From Nostoc sp. HK-01 (GTDB lineage: Bacteria > Cyanobacteriota > Cyanobacteriia > Cyanobacteriales > Nostocaceae): DNA of 64,000 nt. Below, piece by piece: positions 18,674 through 28,087 of the stretch; the first letter of the stretch is position 1; each line of letters opens with the position of its first letter. The position numbers and the translations under genes were made by a program. Below the pieces are notes generated by a model. It was given only the letters and a program-made list of their open reading frames with translations, searched no databases and had not been told where the DNA came from. The stretch is from positions 1 through 64,000 of the forward strand of contig AP018319.1 in NCBI GenBank assembly GCA_003990705.1, in the 5' to 3' direction.

Positions 18674-20215
18674 ATGGCTGATATTCATTACGATGTTATC
18701 ATCATTGGTACTGGTGCTGGTGGTGGCACTTTGGCATACAAATTAGCAGCAAGTGGTAAGAAGATTTTAATCCTAGAACGCGGTCAATTTCTAGATAAGA
18801 ATAAACGCAATTGGGATTCCAAAGAGGTAATGCGAAAAGAAATTTATCGCAACGCTGAAACCTGGTACGATAAAAACCATCAACCTATAAATCCCAACGC
18901 CCATTATTATGTTGGTGGTAATACTAAATTTTATGGTGGTGCGCTGTTTAGATTCCGTGAGCAAGACTTTGAAAAAGTAATTCATCAAGATGGTATTTCG
19001 CCTGAATGGCCATTAAAATATCAAGATTTCTCTCCCTATTATGACCAAGCAGAGAAACTCTACGAAGTACACGGTAAACGCAGTTTAGATCCAACTGAAC
19101 CACCCACAAATACAGAATACCCTTTTTCCGCCATTAGTCACGAACCTTATATTCAAGCAATTTCTGATGCTTTAAAAGATAAAAACTTACATCCTTTTTA
19201 TCTACCACTAGCCATTAAACTTAATGAAGTCAATCGTCATTTAAGTGCTTGTATTCGTTGCGATACTTGTGACGGTTTTCCCTGTTTACTTAATGCCAAA
19301 GCTGATGCTGATGTTAATTGTGTTCGTCCAGCCATAACCTCTAACAATGTCACATTATTAACCAATGCAAAAGTTATGAGATTACACACAAATTCTTCTG
19401 GTCGAGAAGTGACAAAAGTAGAAGTAGAAATTGCGGGAAAACAGCACTTTTTTGCTAGTAATATAGTAGTTGTTGCCTGTGGTGCAATTAACTCAGCCGC
19501 ATTGTTACTGAAATCTGCTAATGACCAACACCCCAACGGATTAGCTAATAGCTCTCATTTGGTGGGACGCAATTATATGGCACATAAATTTGCAGTGGTC
19601 ATGACATTAAGTAGCGAGTTAAATCTTACGAATTTTACAAAAACATTAGCAGTTACAGACTTTTATTGGGGAGAATCAGATTTTGCCTATCCGATGGGTA
19701 GTGTACAAATTTTAGGTAATATCAACAAAGATAAAATTGCTGCCTACGGGCCGCCAATGATGCCTAATATTGTTGCTCAAACTATTTCTAATCATTCGGT
19801 AGCTTGGTTATTAATGACTGAAGATTTACCAGCTATTTATAATCGAGTGCGGGTTGATGGTAAAAAAATATTCCTCGAATATACCAATAATAATGAGTTA
19901 GCATTTAACCGCTTAATTAACCGTTGGACTCAGGTTTTAAAGTCGATTGCATCAAACAAAAAGAATAAACAATTTTCCCTAAATATTCCGCAAAAGATGA
20001 CTGTGAAAGAAGTTGGACATCAGTGTGGAACTTGTCGATTTGGGGAAAATCCAAAAACTTCCGTTTTGGACATTAATTGCCGCACCCATGATGTTGATAA
20101 TCTTTATGTTGTTGATGGTAGCTTTTTCCCTTCCAGTGCAGCGTTAAATCCATCATTAACAATTATTGCCAATGCTTTAAGAGTGGGTGAACATTTGTTA
20201 GAGCGAATAAAGTGA
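18674..20215 (+). CDS. GMC-family FAD oxidoreductase
   Basis: A 513-residue flavoprotein of the glucose-methanol-choline family. FAD binding: DVIIIGTGAGGGTLAYKLA (about residues 7-25) and LERGQF. A central Cys-rich patch (ACIRCDTCDGFPC) resembles the subfamily of long-chain alcohol and sugar dehydrogenase-like GMC proteins. The C-terminal catalytic region is GHQCGTCRFG, then VVDGSFFPSSAALNPSLTII, with the paired His and Asn expected for the base (His in GHQCGTC, Asn in NPSLTI). It is the second gene of an operon with the SDR; the ATG follows an AAGGA-type ribosome binding site. Confidence 0.85.
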   Translation: MADIHYDVIIIGTGAGGGTLAYKLAASGKKILILERGQFLDKNKRNWDSKEVMRKEIYRNAETWYDKNHQPINPNAHYYVGGNTKFYGGALFRFREQDFEKVIHQDGISPEWPLKYQDFSPYYDQAEKLYEVHGKRSLDPTEPPTNTEYPFSAISHEPYIQAISDALKDKNLHPFYLPLAIKLNEVNRHLSACIRCDTCDGFPCLLNAKADADVNCVRPAITSNNVTLLTNAKVMRLHTNSSGREVTKVEVEIAGKQHFFASNIVVVACGAINSAALLLKSANDQHPNGLANSSHLVGRNYMAHKFAVVMTLSSELNLTNFTKTLAVTDFYWGESDFAYPMGSVQILGNINKDKIAAYGPPMMPNIVAQTISNHSVAWLLMTEDLPAIYNRVRVDGKKIFLEYTNNNELAFNRLINRWTQVLKSIASNKKNKQFSLNIPQKMTVKEVGHQCGTCRFGENPKTSVLDINCRTHDVDNLYVVDGSFFPSSAALNPSLTIIANALRVGEHLLERIK

Positions 20216-20688
20216 ACTTTTATAAAACGGTAGAACTTGGCTCATTTAAGACAGTGGTTGAGCGATCTCTCTTAGTTTTGATAAGATGATTTTGACTAGG
20301 CAACGCCTTGTAAAATTTGTTCAGCAGTCAAATTGAGTTCGCTGAAAGTTTGTGAAATAATGCGCTGACTACCTCGCAATTGCTGAATTTGATATTCCTC
20401 TTCAACTCAAGAGTAAACTGAGATGGTAGCTTGTTTGGGATTGCTGCCAAAATGTGGGGTTACGATGTCCGCAATCGCCTCGTTGCGGATGTTTTTTATG
20501 ATGAAAGCACAGAATTTATTAAGTTCACCAATGGCAAAGAAATAACGGTAAATGCTGCGTGGCGTTGGGAGTGGGAACGATTGATGAAATATGCCACTAA
20601 TCAATAATGTGACCCTTCCCAATCATTTACCAGGAATTTTTTGCCTTTAACCGCGTCAATAACGTTGAGTTTCAGTAATAATCTGGGT
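20216..20688. other. Region of gene fragments
   Basis: Two short conserved-looking pieces are present. On the minus strand at about 20296-20405 a frame reads EEEYQIQQLRGSQRIISQTF and then ELNLTAEQILQGVA before a stop, like a C-terminal end. On the plus strand at 20452-20607 a 51-codon frame from ATG encodes MWGYDVRNRLVADVFYDEST and ends in WRWEWERLMKYATNQ, also like a C-terminal piece. Neither can be named. Confidence 0.35.
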
Positions 20689-21033
20689 TCAAGCAAGGGC
20701 TTGTGAACAGTAAGCTAATTCTTTGATGAACTGTTGCTTCCATGCTTCTATCTCCTCTATTTTTGGCTGACCATGAGAAACTACAGCAACCTGATAGCGA
20801 CGCATGACTTCCACAGGTGACTTTCCGCCAGCCAAACTCCAAAGTGCCAATTGTATGTGCTTTGGCGGTGAGTACAAAATGCCTAATTCACTTAACATTG
20901 ACCTAAAGTTACTATCTTCTTGCGGTGAGGGTTGATGCTTTAGCCTGACTCTAATTACCCAGCCGTCAATAGTATTAATCACCGTAACGTAACTAACTTT
21001 AAGTTGAGGTCTACCATGTAGGTATTCCATCAA
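20689..21033 (-). CDS. Conserved hypothetical protein, 5' end hit by an IS
   Basis: A roughly 114-residue protein with a beta-rich N-terminal half (LKVSYVTVINTIDGWVIRVR) and a helical C-terminal half (PVEVMRRYQVAVVSHGQPKI). The start available now is the TTG or ATG at 21028-21033. The IS at 21034-22387 lies directly against it and has duplicated ATCAA. Before insertion the frame ran about 15 codons further upstream to an ATG next to a stop (on the far side of the IS), so the native start and promoter were probably displaced. No function can be given. Confidence 0.5.
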   Translation of the reverse strand: MMEYLHGRPQLKVSYVTVINTIDGWVIRVRLKHQPSPQEDSNFRSMLSELGILYSPPKHIQLALWSLAGGKSPVEVMRRYQVAVVSHGQPKIEEIEAWKQQFIKELAYCSQALA

Positions 21034-22387
21034 CTCACATCTTGCACCTGATAAAAAAAGACAGTATTAACCGAAGAGGAGAAAATAAAAATTACATCCA
21101 AATCTGAATGAGCAAATCAAAGTACTGAGATAATAAATCACAGATAAAATACATAAATTGACTGCTAACATACACAAAACAAGCAGTAATTAAATCTGCA
21201 CACAGAGTATTTAAATTTATCAGTAAAAATGCGAAAAAGGGCGTATTAAACAACATAAACAGCAAGAACTATGCAAACAATTCTTGCCCACGCCCACTCT
21301 TTAATGTACACTATCCTAGCTTTGATGCCCAGTCACTATCAACGAGATAGTTTAGAAGCAATGCTGGGATTATTTCTCGAAGCAGAAGGAAAACCTTTAC
21401 CACATTACAGTAAAACTAAATCAGAAAGTGCTTTAAGCCGATTTTTGAACCATTATAATTGGTCTACTCGTAAGATAATTAGTCATTTACGAGCTTTCGT
21501 GATTGAACTAATTTTGAAGCAATGCACACTAGGACGCAAACCATTCTTACAAGTAATTATAGATATAACTACGTTAGAAAAAACGGGTAAATTTAAGGCT
21601 TTTAATCACTTAATTACTTTTTTCAATCATAAACGTGGCTTGCATCTAGTCGTCTTATATTTAGTTGTTGGACAGTGGCGTATTCCTTGGAATTTTCGAG
21701 TCTGGAGAGGCAAAGGCACAACCACTCCGGCTCAATTAGCTTTAAAAATGGTACGTCGCTTACCAAAAAAACTTACTCTTACTTTTCAGGTAAAAATTCT
21801 GGCTGATACTGCCTTTGGTACAGTTGAATTTATTCATGGTATTCGTCAACTTAAATACCACGCTATTCTCGGAATTGGTTGTAATCGTAAATTGGTTGAT
21901 GGTCGTTCCGTCAAGCATTTGTACCATCGCGGACAGCAAGTTAGACTAGTTGGTTTAGATGTAACTGTTTCTGTTTCTTGGTATTATTTTAAAACTGATA
22001 AAGGTGTATTTTTGAAGAGATATGTTATTTCTACAACACCACTCAAGGCTTGCACCATCAATTGGTGGGGTAAACGAAGATGGCAAATAGAAGGATGGTT
22101 TAAAACTGCTAAACATCGCTTCGGTTTAGACAAATTCGGACAATGTACTCTCTTGGGCATTTATCGTTGGTTAATCTTATCTTTGACTGCCTTTTTATTA
22201 GCACATTGGACTTATTTAGCTCGATATTATCCTCATACTCTCGATTGGGGTCAAGCTGCTTTTCTTGCTCTTTCCACTTTCTTCCCTGTTTTATTATTGT
22301 CTCTATTATTACTTGATATTGAACGCCTTCGACCTCTAGCATTTAGTCACGGAATTGACATTACTATTTCCAGGTGCAAGATGTGAG
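21034..22387 (+). mobile_element. Intact IS4-like insertion sequence with ATCAA target duplication
   Basis: A 1354-bp element with perfect 17-bp inverted repeats (CTCACATCTTGCACCTG at 21034-21050, CAGGTGCAAGATGTGAG at 22371-22387) and a 5-bp target duplication ATCAA (21029-21033 and 22388-22392). It encodes one transposase on the plus strand whose stop codon overlaps the right inverted repeat. It inserted at the 5' end of the minus-strand gene at 20689. Confidence 0.85.
21271..22386 (+). CDS. IS4-superfamily DDE transposase
   Basis: A 371-residue transposase. The first catalytic Asp lies in VIIDITTLEKTGKF (about residue 93), the second in KILADTAFGTVEF (about 178), and the Glu lies in the RRWQIEGWFKTAKHRFGLD motif (about 275), which matches the YREK-type signature of IS4-like enzymes. 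The C terminus is hydrophobic. The gene fills the element and is intact, so it is probably functional. Confidence 0.85.
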   Translation: MQTILAHAHSLMYTILALMPSHYQRDSLEAMLGLFLEAEGKPLPHYSKTKSESALSRFLNHYNWSTRKIISHLRAFVIELILKQCTLGRKPFLQVIIDITTLEKTGKFKAFNHLITFFNHKRGLHLVVLYLVVGQWRIPWNFRVWRGKGTTTPAQLALKMVRRLPKKLTLTFQVKILADTAFGTVEFIHGIRQLKYHAILGIGCNRKLVDGRSVKHLYHRGQQVRLVGLDVTVSVSWYYFKTDKGVFLKRYVISTTPLKACTINWWGKRRWQIEGWFKTAKHRFGLDKFGQCTLLGIYRWLILSLTAFLLAHWTYLARYYPHTLDWGQAAFLALSTFFPVLLLSLLLLDIERLRPLAFSHGIDITISRCKM

Positions 22388-22546
22388 ATCAACTGTAGTA
22401 TCAAGCTGGCATTCTCCAGATAGTAAAGATATTCCATCTTCTAAGAGTGAATTGGGCTGAGTTTAGTTTGAAGATACAGAAACAATTTGAGGAACTTGTG
22501 AGCAATACAAAGATTAGTTTTTTGGCACAAGTGTAAGCGCGTTGAT

Positions 22547-22700
22547 TCGCACGGGTGTTTTTCCTCGCCCACTCGAAGGGAGCTTTTACCATTTAGCCTG
22601 TGCGGATTCCGGTTTCCGTCCCTCCTTGCAAGCAGCCACTTTCCACAGCTTCCGGTGACTTAATTCCTTTCCAAGTTCGCAGTGCTTCTTTCAAATAAGC
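22547..22700 (-). pseudogene. Degenerate copy 3 of the repeated small cyanobacterial protein
   Basis: The minus strand shows the same AYLKEALRTWKGIKSPEAV start as copies 1 and 2, then frameshifts, a CKEGRKPE-equivalent and a FEWAR remnant near 22550-22570. It is the most decayed of the three copies. Just downstream on the plus strand (about 22718-22834) is another headless fragment ending GIPEHLTPVLKKK. Confidence 0.4.
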
Positions 22701-22898
22701 GATGTCTGCGATAAAGGCTTTTACAATCCTCTGGATACAGGAGAGACAGTTGAGTTTGCTTATAAACATGGGTGCAGCGTCATCCAGCTAGAGGGAATTC
22801 CTGAACATTTAACTCCTGTACTTAAGAAAAAATAACGCCCAAGTTAACAAATTAAAAGACATTTATAATACAAACAATAATGAGATTCAGATAAGCTT

Positions 22899-24731
22899 AT
22901 GCCTGAATCAGAAAAATCCAAAAAAATCTCTAATTATGACTTACACAACGCTCAGTTTGGTGGTGGGTTTATCAATGCTGAGAATGTAAATGCGAAGAGA
23001 ATTGGCGGGGACATCTGGAATATTTTCTTTGGACAGCAGACAACACCAATAGGTAATCCGTCTCGACCAAAGAATGAGCGCATATTACTCGCCGCAGTTA
23101 AGGAAGAAGTGACCGCGCGGTTAAGGCAATCTCTACACAATGCCGTGCTGATTAATTTGGGTAAAGAGTCGCAACCGCAACAGGTAAACCGTCCTTGGGA
23201 TGCTCAAATAAAAATTGGTTTAAAACCGCCTGAATCGCTTCCAGAGACGACAACAATTTTGGAAGTTTTTGATTCCCAAGAAATTGCAGGTAAACTGTTA
23301 ATTTTAGGTGCGCCAGGGTCAGGTAAGACAACCACACAATTAGAACTGGCTCAAGCTTTAGTCAGCCGTGCAGAAGTAGAACCTGAATACCCTATTCCAG
23401 TTTTATTCAACTTGTTCTCTTGGAAAGATGACCGCCAATCTATAACTGATTGGTTAGTGGCTGAACTTAAATCTAAATATGGTGTTTCAACTAAACTAGG
23501 TAAAAAGTTGGTAATCAATCACCAATTGCTACCCATATTAGATGGTTTAGATGAACTGGAGCCACAGCACCAAGAACTTTGTGTTCATGCAATTAATCAG
23601 TTTTTTTCAAATGAGAATAAACCGCGTTATCTAGTTGTTTGTAGTCGGAGTGAAGAATATGGTAAATACTCTATTAAATTGCAGCTAAACGGGGCTATCT
23701 ACTTGCAGCCTTTTACAAATAATCAGATTTATGATTATCTAAGTGATATTAACTGTTTAGAACTTTGGTCAACTATCAGTAACAATTTAGACTTACTAGA
23801 GTTAGTTAAAATTCCCTTACTACTGGTCATGACTGTGCTAGTCTCTCCAGAGATATCTGTTGAAGAATGGCAGGTTTTGACTTCAAGAGAAGACCGGATT
23901 CAGTATTTGTTAGATGCCTATTTAGGGCAGATGTTGACACAAGATGTTAATAGTAGGGCATATCTGAAGACCAAACCTCCTAATGCTAAAACAACCCGAA
24001 TGTACCTTATGTGGTTGGCAGGGCAAATGCAAAGGCAAGCTAAATCAGAGTTTTTAATTGAAGAAATGCAGCCTAGTTGGTTAATTAGGAGAACTCAAAA
24101 AATCAGTTACTCTCTAATTTTGGGGTTGATTTTTGGATTGATAGTTGGGCTGATAGTTGGGCTAAAGATGGATCTGATAATAGGGCTGATGTTTGGCACA
24201 ATTTATGGAATTTTATGTACGTTTAACAAAAACCTAAACAAAATATCAGTAATTGAAAAAATTAGTTTATTGAAAATAAACAAACAAACTCTCACTGCTG
24301 TGCTGATTTGTACACTGATTGCTGTGCTGATTACTAGACAACTTTATGGGCTGATTTTTGGGCTGATTTTTGGAACATCTGACATAGCTATAGAAAATCA
24401 AAAAATTACTAATCAAGGTATTTGGAAATCTGCATTCATTGCTATTTTTTCGGGGCTGATTTTTGGGCTACTTGAAGGGGTGATGGCTGGGCTGGTTCAT
24501 GGATTGACTGCTGGACTGCTTAGTGGGCTAATTTGTGGAGGTGTAACCTGTATTCAACACTTCACCCTACGCCTCATCCTCTATCGCAACGGTTACATCC
24601 CCTGGAACTACGCCCGTTTCCTCGACTACTGCACCGAGCGATTATTCCTCCAGCGTGTTGGCGGCCGCTATCGTTTCATTCACAAACTGCTGCAAGACCA
24701 CTTTGTACAGATGGAGTTTAGGCGGGATTAA
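22899..24731 (+). CDS. Membrane NACHT-domain NTPase (bNACHT type)
   Basis: A 610-residue STAND-like ATPase. A short N-terminal module reads NAQFGGGFINAENVNAKRIG (about residues 18-37) and recurs in two other places in this window. The NACHT core has Walker A GAPGSGKTT (about 137-145) and Walker B PILDGLDEL (about 212-220). Residues about 400-560 hold several Gly-rich membrane segments (GLIFGLIVGLIVGL and similar). The C terminus (LYRNGYIPWNYARFLDYCTE then GGRYRFIHKLLQDHF) is a conserved tail. Bacterial NACHT proteins of this kind act in phage defence; a membrane-acting effector is inference here. It stands upstream of a truncated relative and is intact. Confidence 0.75.
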   Translation: MPESEKSKKISNYDLHNAQFGGGFINAENVNAKRIGGDIWNIFFGQQTTPIGNPSRPKNERILLAAVKEEVTARLRQSLHNAVLINLGKESQPQQVNRPWDAQIKIGLKPPESLPETTTILEVFDSQEIAGKLLILGAPGSGKTTTQLELAQALVSRAEVEPEYPIPVLFNLFSWKDDRQSITDWLVAELKSKYGVSTKLGKKLVINHQLLPILDGLDELEPQHQELCVHAINQFFSNENKPRYLVVCSRSEEYGKYSIKLQLNGAIYLQPFTNNQIYDYLSDINCLELWSTISNNLDLLELVKIPLLLVMTVLVSPEISVEEWQVLTSREDRIQYLLDAYLGQMLTQDVNSRAYLKTKPPNAKTTRMYLMWLAGQMQRQAKSEFLIEEMQPSWLIRRTQKISYSLILGLIFGLIVGLIVGLKMDLIIGLMFGTIYGILCTFNKNLNKISVIEKISLLKINKQTLTAVLICTLIAVLITRQLYGLIFGLIFGTSDIAIENQKITNQGIWKSAFIAIFSGLIFGLLEGVMAGLVHGLTAGLLSGLICGGVTCIQHFTLRLILYRNGYIPWNYARFLDYCTERLFLQRVGGRYRFIHKLLQDHFVQMEFRRD

Positions 24732-24813
24732 GAAAGAATTTGGATTTGTTGACCTAAAAAACAAGAATGATATTATTTACAGTAAGCGTGCTTAAGCCTG
24801 CCCAAACAAACCC

Positions 24814-25107
24814 ATGCCGGACTCGGAAGGCTCAAATAAAGTCACCAATAATGACTTGCCTAATTCTCAGTTTGGTGGCGGGTTGATTAATGCTGAGTCT
24901 GTGAAGGCAGAAAGGATAGGCGGCGATATCTACAATATTTATCTTGGGCATCCACCAGTAGCAAGCAATCCAACTCCGTCACTGAACCAACAGCAGCGAT
25001 CCCTCTTGAGCTACAATCCGATGATAGAGTCAGGATATTTTGACCGGAGCATCAAATATGATGTCAACAGAATTATTGAATACGCTCCAAGGACTCAGCC
25101 GCGCTGA
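24814..25107 (+). pseudogene. Truncated NACHT relative: only the N-terminal module remains
   Basis: The frame begins MPDSEGSNKVTNNDLPNSQF and continues GGGLINAESVKAERIGGDIY, closely matching the first 40 residues of the 22899 protein (MPESEKSKKISNYDLHNAQF and onward). After about residue 55 there is no NACHT core; the frame ends after 97 residues in unrelated sequence overlapping the next small gene. It is either a decayed paralogue or a stand-alone short protein with the same module. Confidence 0.5.
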
Positions 25108-25264
25108 AAAACTTTATGTAGTCCAAGTTTTGATTTCAGAACTAGCCCAACAAGAAGCTGACTTAATTAAATCAGATCAATCTTATCCTGTTTGGTCTCC
25201 TCATGATGCTTTTGAAGCGGCCAACACAATGCTAGTAGTTCACCAACCCAACATTGCCGTGTAG
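25061..25264 (+). CDS. Small acidic protein of an unnamed cyanobacterial family
   Basis: A 67-residue protein from the ATG at 25061 (an ATG also precedes it). It reads MSTELLNTLQGLSRAEKLYV, then VQVLISELAQQE and PVWSPHDAFEAANTML. I recall similar short proteins in many cyanobacteria, often next to toxin-like or mobile genes, so an antitoxin-like role is possible but unproven. It overlaps the 3' end of the truncated NACHT fragment in another frame. No toxin partner follows. Confidence 0.45.
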   Translation: MSTELLNTLQGLSRAEKLYVVQVLISELAQQEADLIKSDQSYPVWSPHDAFEAANTMLVVHQPNIAV

Positions 25265-25286
25265 ACCTAGCTCTTGTGCAGGGGAG

Positions 25287-25340
25287 GGGGCAGGGAGCAA
25301 GGGGGAGAATCTTTCCCCTCCGCTCCCTGCTCCCTGCCCC
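25287..25340. repeat. G/C-rich long hairpin repeat
   Basis: An inverted repeat with a 13-bp perfect outer stem (GGGGCAGGGAGCA at 25287-25299, TGCTCCCTGCCCC at 25328-25340) encloses further G-run/C-run complementarity. It stands out against A/T-rich surroundings and is of the interspersed type common in Nostoc intergenic DNA. It could also act as a transcription barrier. The remaining DNA up to 25504 shows no gene. Confidence 0.5.
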
Positions 25341-25504
25341 GAAGCCTGCCACCACGCAAAGTTTGTGTGGCGTACTACTAGAAGTTATACAAGCAACACA
25401 AACGTAATTCGTAATACTCCCTCCGGTAAGAAGCAAGCTACGTAATTACCATTTCGTTAACGTTTTAGAGATTAACAATGGATAGCTGATTTCTGCCGAC
25501 CTGC

Positions 25505-27037
25505 CTATGCTAAAATTGCCATTCCAGAGGGAGGCAAATCAAGCCGGACACTTGCGCGACCATCTTCATGATGTTGTACAGTGACAGTTTGGTCATGTGG
25601 TGGATGACGTAAATCTTTATCTTTCCAATTGCTTTTGTATAGAAAAGTCATAGTTGAGTTAGTGGGATGCAAATGTGCATCAACTGTTACCTCTGCACCT
25701 CGTTCTTCTAAGGCATGGGTATTCAGTGCCATAAGAACTTCTGTATCAAATAAAACTTGCGACCAAGCAACTAACTCACCTTGGGGAGGAATTGAGAAGG
25801 GGTAGTTGCAAAAAGATGTTTTGCGTAGGTAGTGATGTCCTCGACGCAATGCTTTACCAATTTTATCTCGACCATTGCGTATACGAGCGATCGCAGCAAT
25901 CCGCAGATAGGTAGGATGGTCAATATCAAAAAAATGACAGCCTGCTGTTTGAAATGCACCAAAATCACTGCCAAACATGGCTTCTTTGATGTATCTATCT
26001 TCAGCAACTCGTCCATTTTCTATACTGTAGTCATGCTCACCTTCATTGCCATCAAAAGCCTGTTCCGTTCCATAATATATGCAAGGAATTCCCGGTGTAG
26101 TTAATTGCACGCCGACAACGTGGGCTACTTGTTCGTAGAGATGAGGTACATTACGGTAAGCCGCAAAACGCTGCTTCCAGTTATGAGATGATATATCGTA
26201 GTTATCTAAAACAGAGACATGATATTGTCCAAGTTGGCGGTATTGTCCAGCAAAATGATTTTCGTCATACTCACCAAAAAATTCGTTTGGGTTTACTAAC
26301 CCTTTGACTACTGCGGTTAACTGCTTAGGTATATTTGCGTCATCGACTACGGCGTTGAGGTTACGACCAAAAATGTCAACGTAGGCATCTGCTATGCCGC
26401 CACGAGTTATGTTTCCAATGATGAGAAAATTATCTTTGCCTATAGATTGGGCGTATTCATGAATTGCGGTAGAAAATATATGCGAATCTTGTAGAGAAAT
26501 GTGTTTATCTACATCAACGCGAAAGCCATCGCAATCAGAAAGAGCTATCCAATATTGATATACTTTTATGAGATCTGCGAGCGCCTGAATATGGTGATTG
26601 TAAATTACGTCTAGGATGACATAGATATTGCGATCATGAGCCGTATCAATTAAATCTCTTAAATCCCGACGATTACCAAAGCTGGGGTCAATATTTAAAA
26701 GATTTTGACTACTATAATCATAAACTGGCCCAATCCACAGTGCTGTTACTCCCAATCGCTGCAAATATTCTAACTTACTCCTAATACCCCTAAGAGTACC
26801 ACCCGCAGACTTCCTGCCTGCTGCCATCCAGGTAGCTTTATCCTTAACTTTATACCTTAAGGGATTAGTACGGTCAAAAAATTCCCTTTCATTTTCATGA
26901 GCATCACTAAATCTATCAGGTAATAGATAATACAAAAACTGGTCTCGCCAACTTACAGGACTTAGCTGCACCCTTCCTCTTGGTTTCAAGTCTATTTGGG
27001 AGACTTGTTGAGGTATCAATTCTTCAACTTTAGCCAT
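25505..27037 (-). CDS. Degenerate GH13 alpha-amylase family protein
   Basis: A 510-residue glycoside hydrolase 13 homologue. It keeps region I (VILDVIYNH) and region II (DGFRVDVDKH, with the nucleophile Asp). The general acid Glu of region III is replaced: FLIIGNITRGG where relatives have GE. Region IV reads VLDNYD instead of VLD(D/N)HD. Directly after region I, the sequence jumps from YNH to HIQALADLIKVYQYW, skipping the roughly 90 residues of domain B normally present. The C-terminal beta domain is intact (LPPSGMAIL end). The frame is preserved, so a stable protein could be made, but normal amylase activity is unlikely. It could be a pseudo-enzyme or an early pseudogene. Confidence 0.8.
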   Translation of the reverse strand: MAKVEELIPQQVSQIDLKPRGRVQLSPVSWRDQFLYYLLPDRFSDAHENEREFFDRTNPLRYKVKDKATWMAAGRKSAGGTLRGIRSKLEYLQRLGVTALWIGPVYDYSSQNLLNIDPSFGNRRDLRDLIDTAHDRNIYVILDVIYNHHIQALADLIKVYQYWIALSDCDGFRVDVDKHISLQDSHIFSTAIHEYAQSIGKDNFLIIGNITRGGIADAYVDIFGRNLNAVVDDANIPKQLTAVVKGLVNPNEFFGEYDENHFAGQYRQLGQYHVSVLDNYDISSHNWKQRFAAYRNVPHLYEQVAHVVGVQLTTPGIPCIYYGTEQAFDGNEGEHDYSIENGRVAEDRYIKEAMFGSDFGAFQTAGCHFFDIDHPTYLRIAAIARIRNGRDKIGKALRRGHHYLRKTSFCNYPFSIPPQGELVAWSQVLFDTEVLMALNTHALEERGAEVTVDAHLHPTNSTMTFLYKSNWKDKDLRHPPHDQTVTVQHHEDGRASVRLDLPPSGMAILA

Positions 27038-27169
27038 GAGGACTTACGCGTTGAGATAAAGATTAGAAAATGCCCTTTTAATGATCAGTAAACTATTTCC
27101 AGTTTTCATGAACCCGTAGAGGGATTTAATAAGTTAATAATTTATGTTTAATAACCTATGTTTCAGCTA

Positions 27170-27739
27170 TTATGTTTGTGAATGATTGATTTGTTTGAGT
27201 AACCAAAATGCACAGCCAATTCCGATAAATAGAGCAGTATTCATCAAAATACTAGCTTGAACCACAAAGATATCGAGTGGCTCAATAAGCTGACGAGATT
27301 GATAAATAGTCATTCCGGGAGAGAGAGTTATTACTTTGACTAAAAGTGCCCCAACAACTACTTGCGTTGCAATTAAAGTTAGTAACACCCCGACAAAATG
27401 AATAGTAATTCCAATGTGTAAATCTCGAACTACTTCCTTGCGGCTAGGATAGATACCTGGTTCGGATACTTGTAAACGTTGTGCAATACGAGTGTAGTGA
27501 AAAGTCCAGTAAACGCCCAAACCTAATGCACTTATTCCACCAAAAGTAGAAAGCAGCCCTAACCCAGATTTGAGATTAATATTGAAATTAGGGTCAGCAA
27601 TCGCAAACAATAGAATTAAAATACTAACAGCAGCTAAAACTAACTGTAACCAAAAACAAAGCCAGCTTACTTTCTTAAAAACACCAACAATCTTTTGTCT
27701 AGCTCTTAATCCAGAATGAATGTCATTTCTATCAATCAT
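27170..27739 (-). CDS. DUF3611 family membrane protein
   Basis: A 189-residue protein with four hydrophobic segments (about residues 25-47, 58-80, 107-133 and 157-180). The N terminus (RARQKIVGVFKKVSWLCFWLQ) and the PLDIFVVQASILMNT segment are typical of DUF3611 (PF12263), found in cyanobacteria and plastid-bearing organisms. The biological role is unknown. It lies about 130 bp upstream of the GH13 gene on the same strand. Confidence 0.75.
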   Translation of the reverse strand: MIDRNDIHSGLRARQKIVGVFKKVSWLCFWLQLVLAAVSILILLFAIADPNFNINLKSGLGLLSTFGGISALGLGVYWTFHYTRIAQRLQVSEPGIYPSRKEVVRDLHIGITIHFVGVLLTLIATQVVVGALLVKVITLSPGMTIYQSRQLIEPLDIFVVQASILMNTALFIGIGCAFWLLKQINHSQT

Positions 27740-27873
27740 TTTATTATGTGTTTATAAAATATTAGGATATTTTTTATTTTTCTAATTTTTTTAGTATCTA
27801 ACATTCATCATACTGATGCTTACATAATTTCATCTATCTTATGACAGAATCACAGATAGAAATTGCAAAAAGT

Positions 27874-27906
27874 AAAGTACCGACTTCATAAAAAAGTCGG
27901 TACTTT
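27874..27906. terminator. Strong hairpin, possible bidirectional terminator
   Basis: A perfect 13-bp inverted repeat (AAAGTACCGACTT at 27874-27886, AAGTCGGTACTTT at 27894-27906) with a 7-nt loop, preceded by an A-run. It lies in a gene-free stretch (27740-28087) upstream of the DUF3611 gene and upstream of the NACHT remnant, so which transcript it ends is unclear. Nothing else is seen in that stretch. Confidence 0.5.
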
Positions 27907-28087
27907 GATGATTTATAAATGATTTAAGATTACTATCACCCTTATACAGAAATAGGCTTTTATGAGTTTGCTATCTTTTCAGTTAGCCACGTATACTAAT
28001 CGTTTAATTCAGTAGCAGCAACTACATACAGAAACCTGAAAAATTTGAATTTGAGGATTTACTTGCCTAGCATATTACTATCAACCT

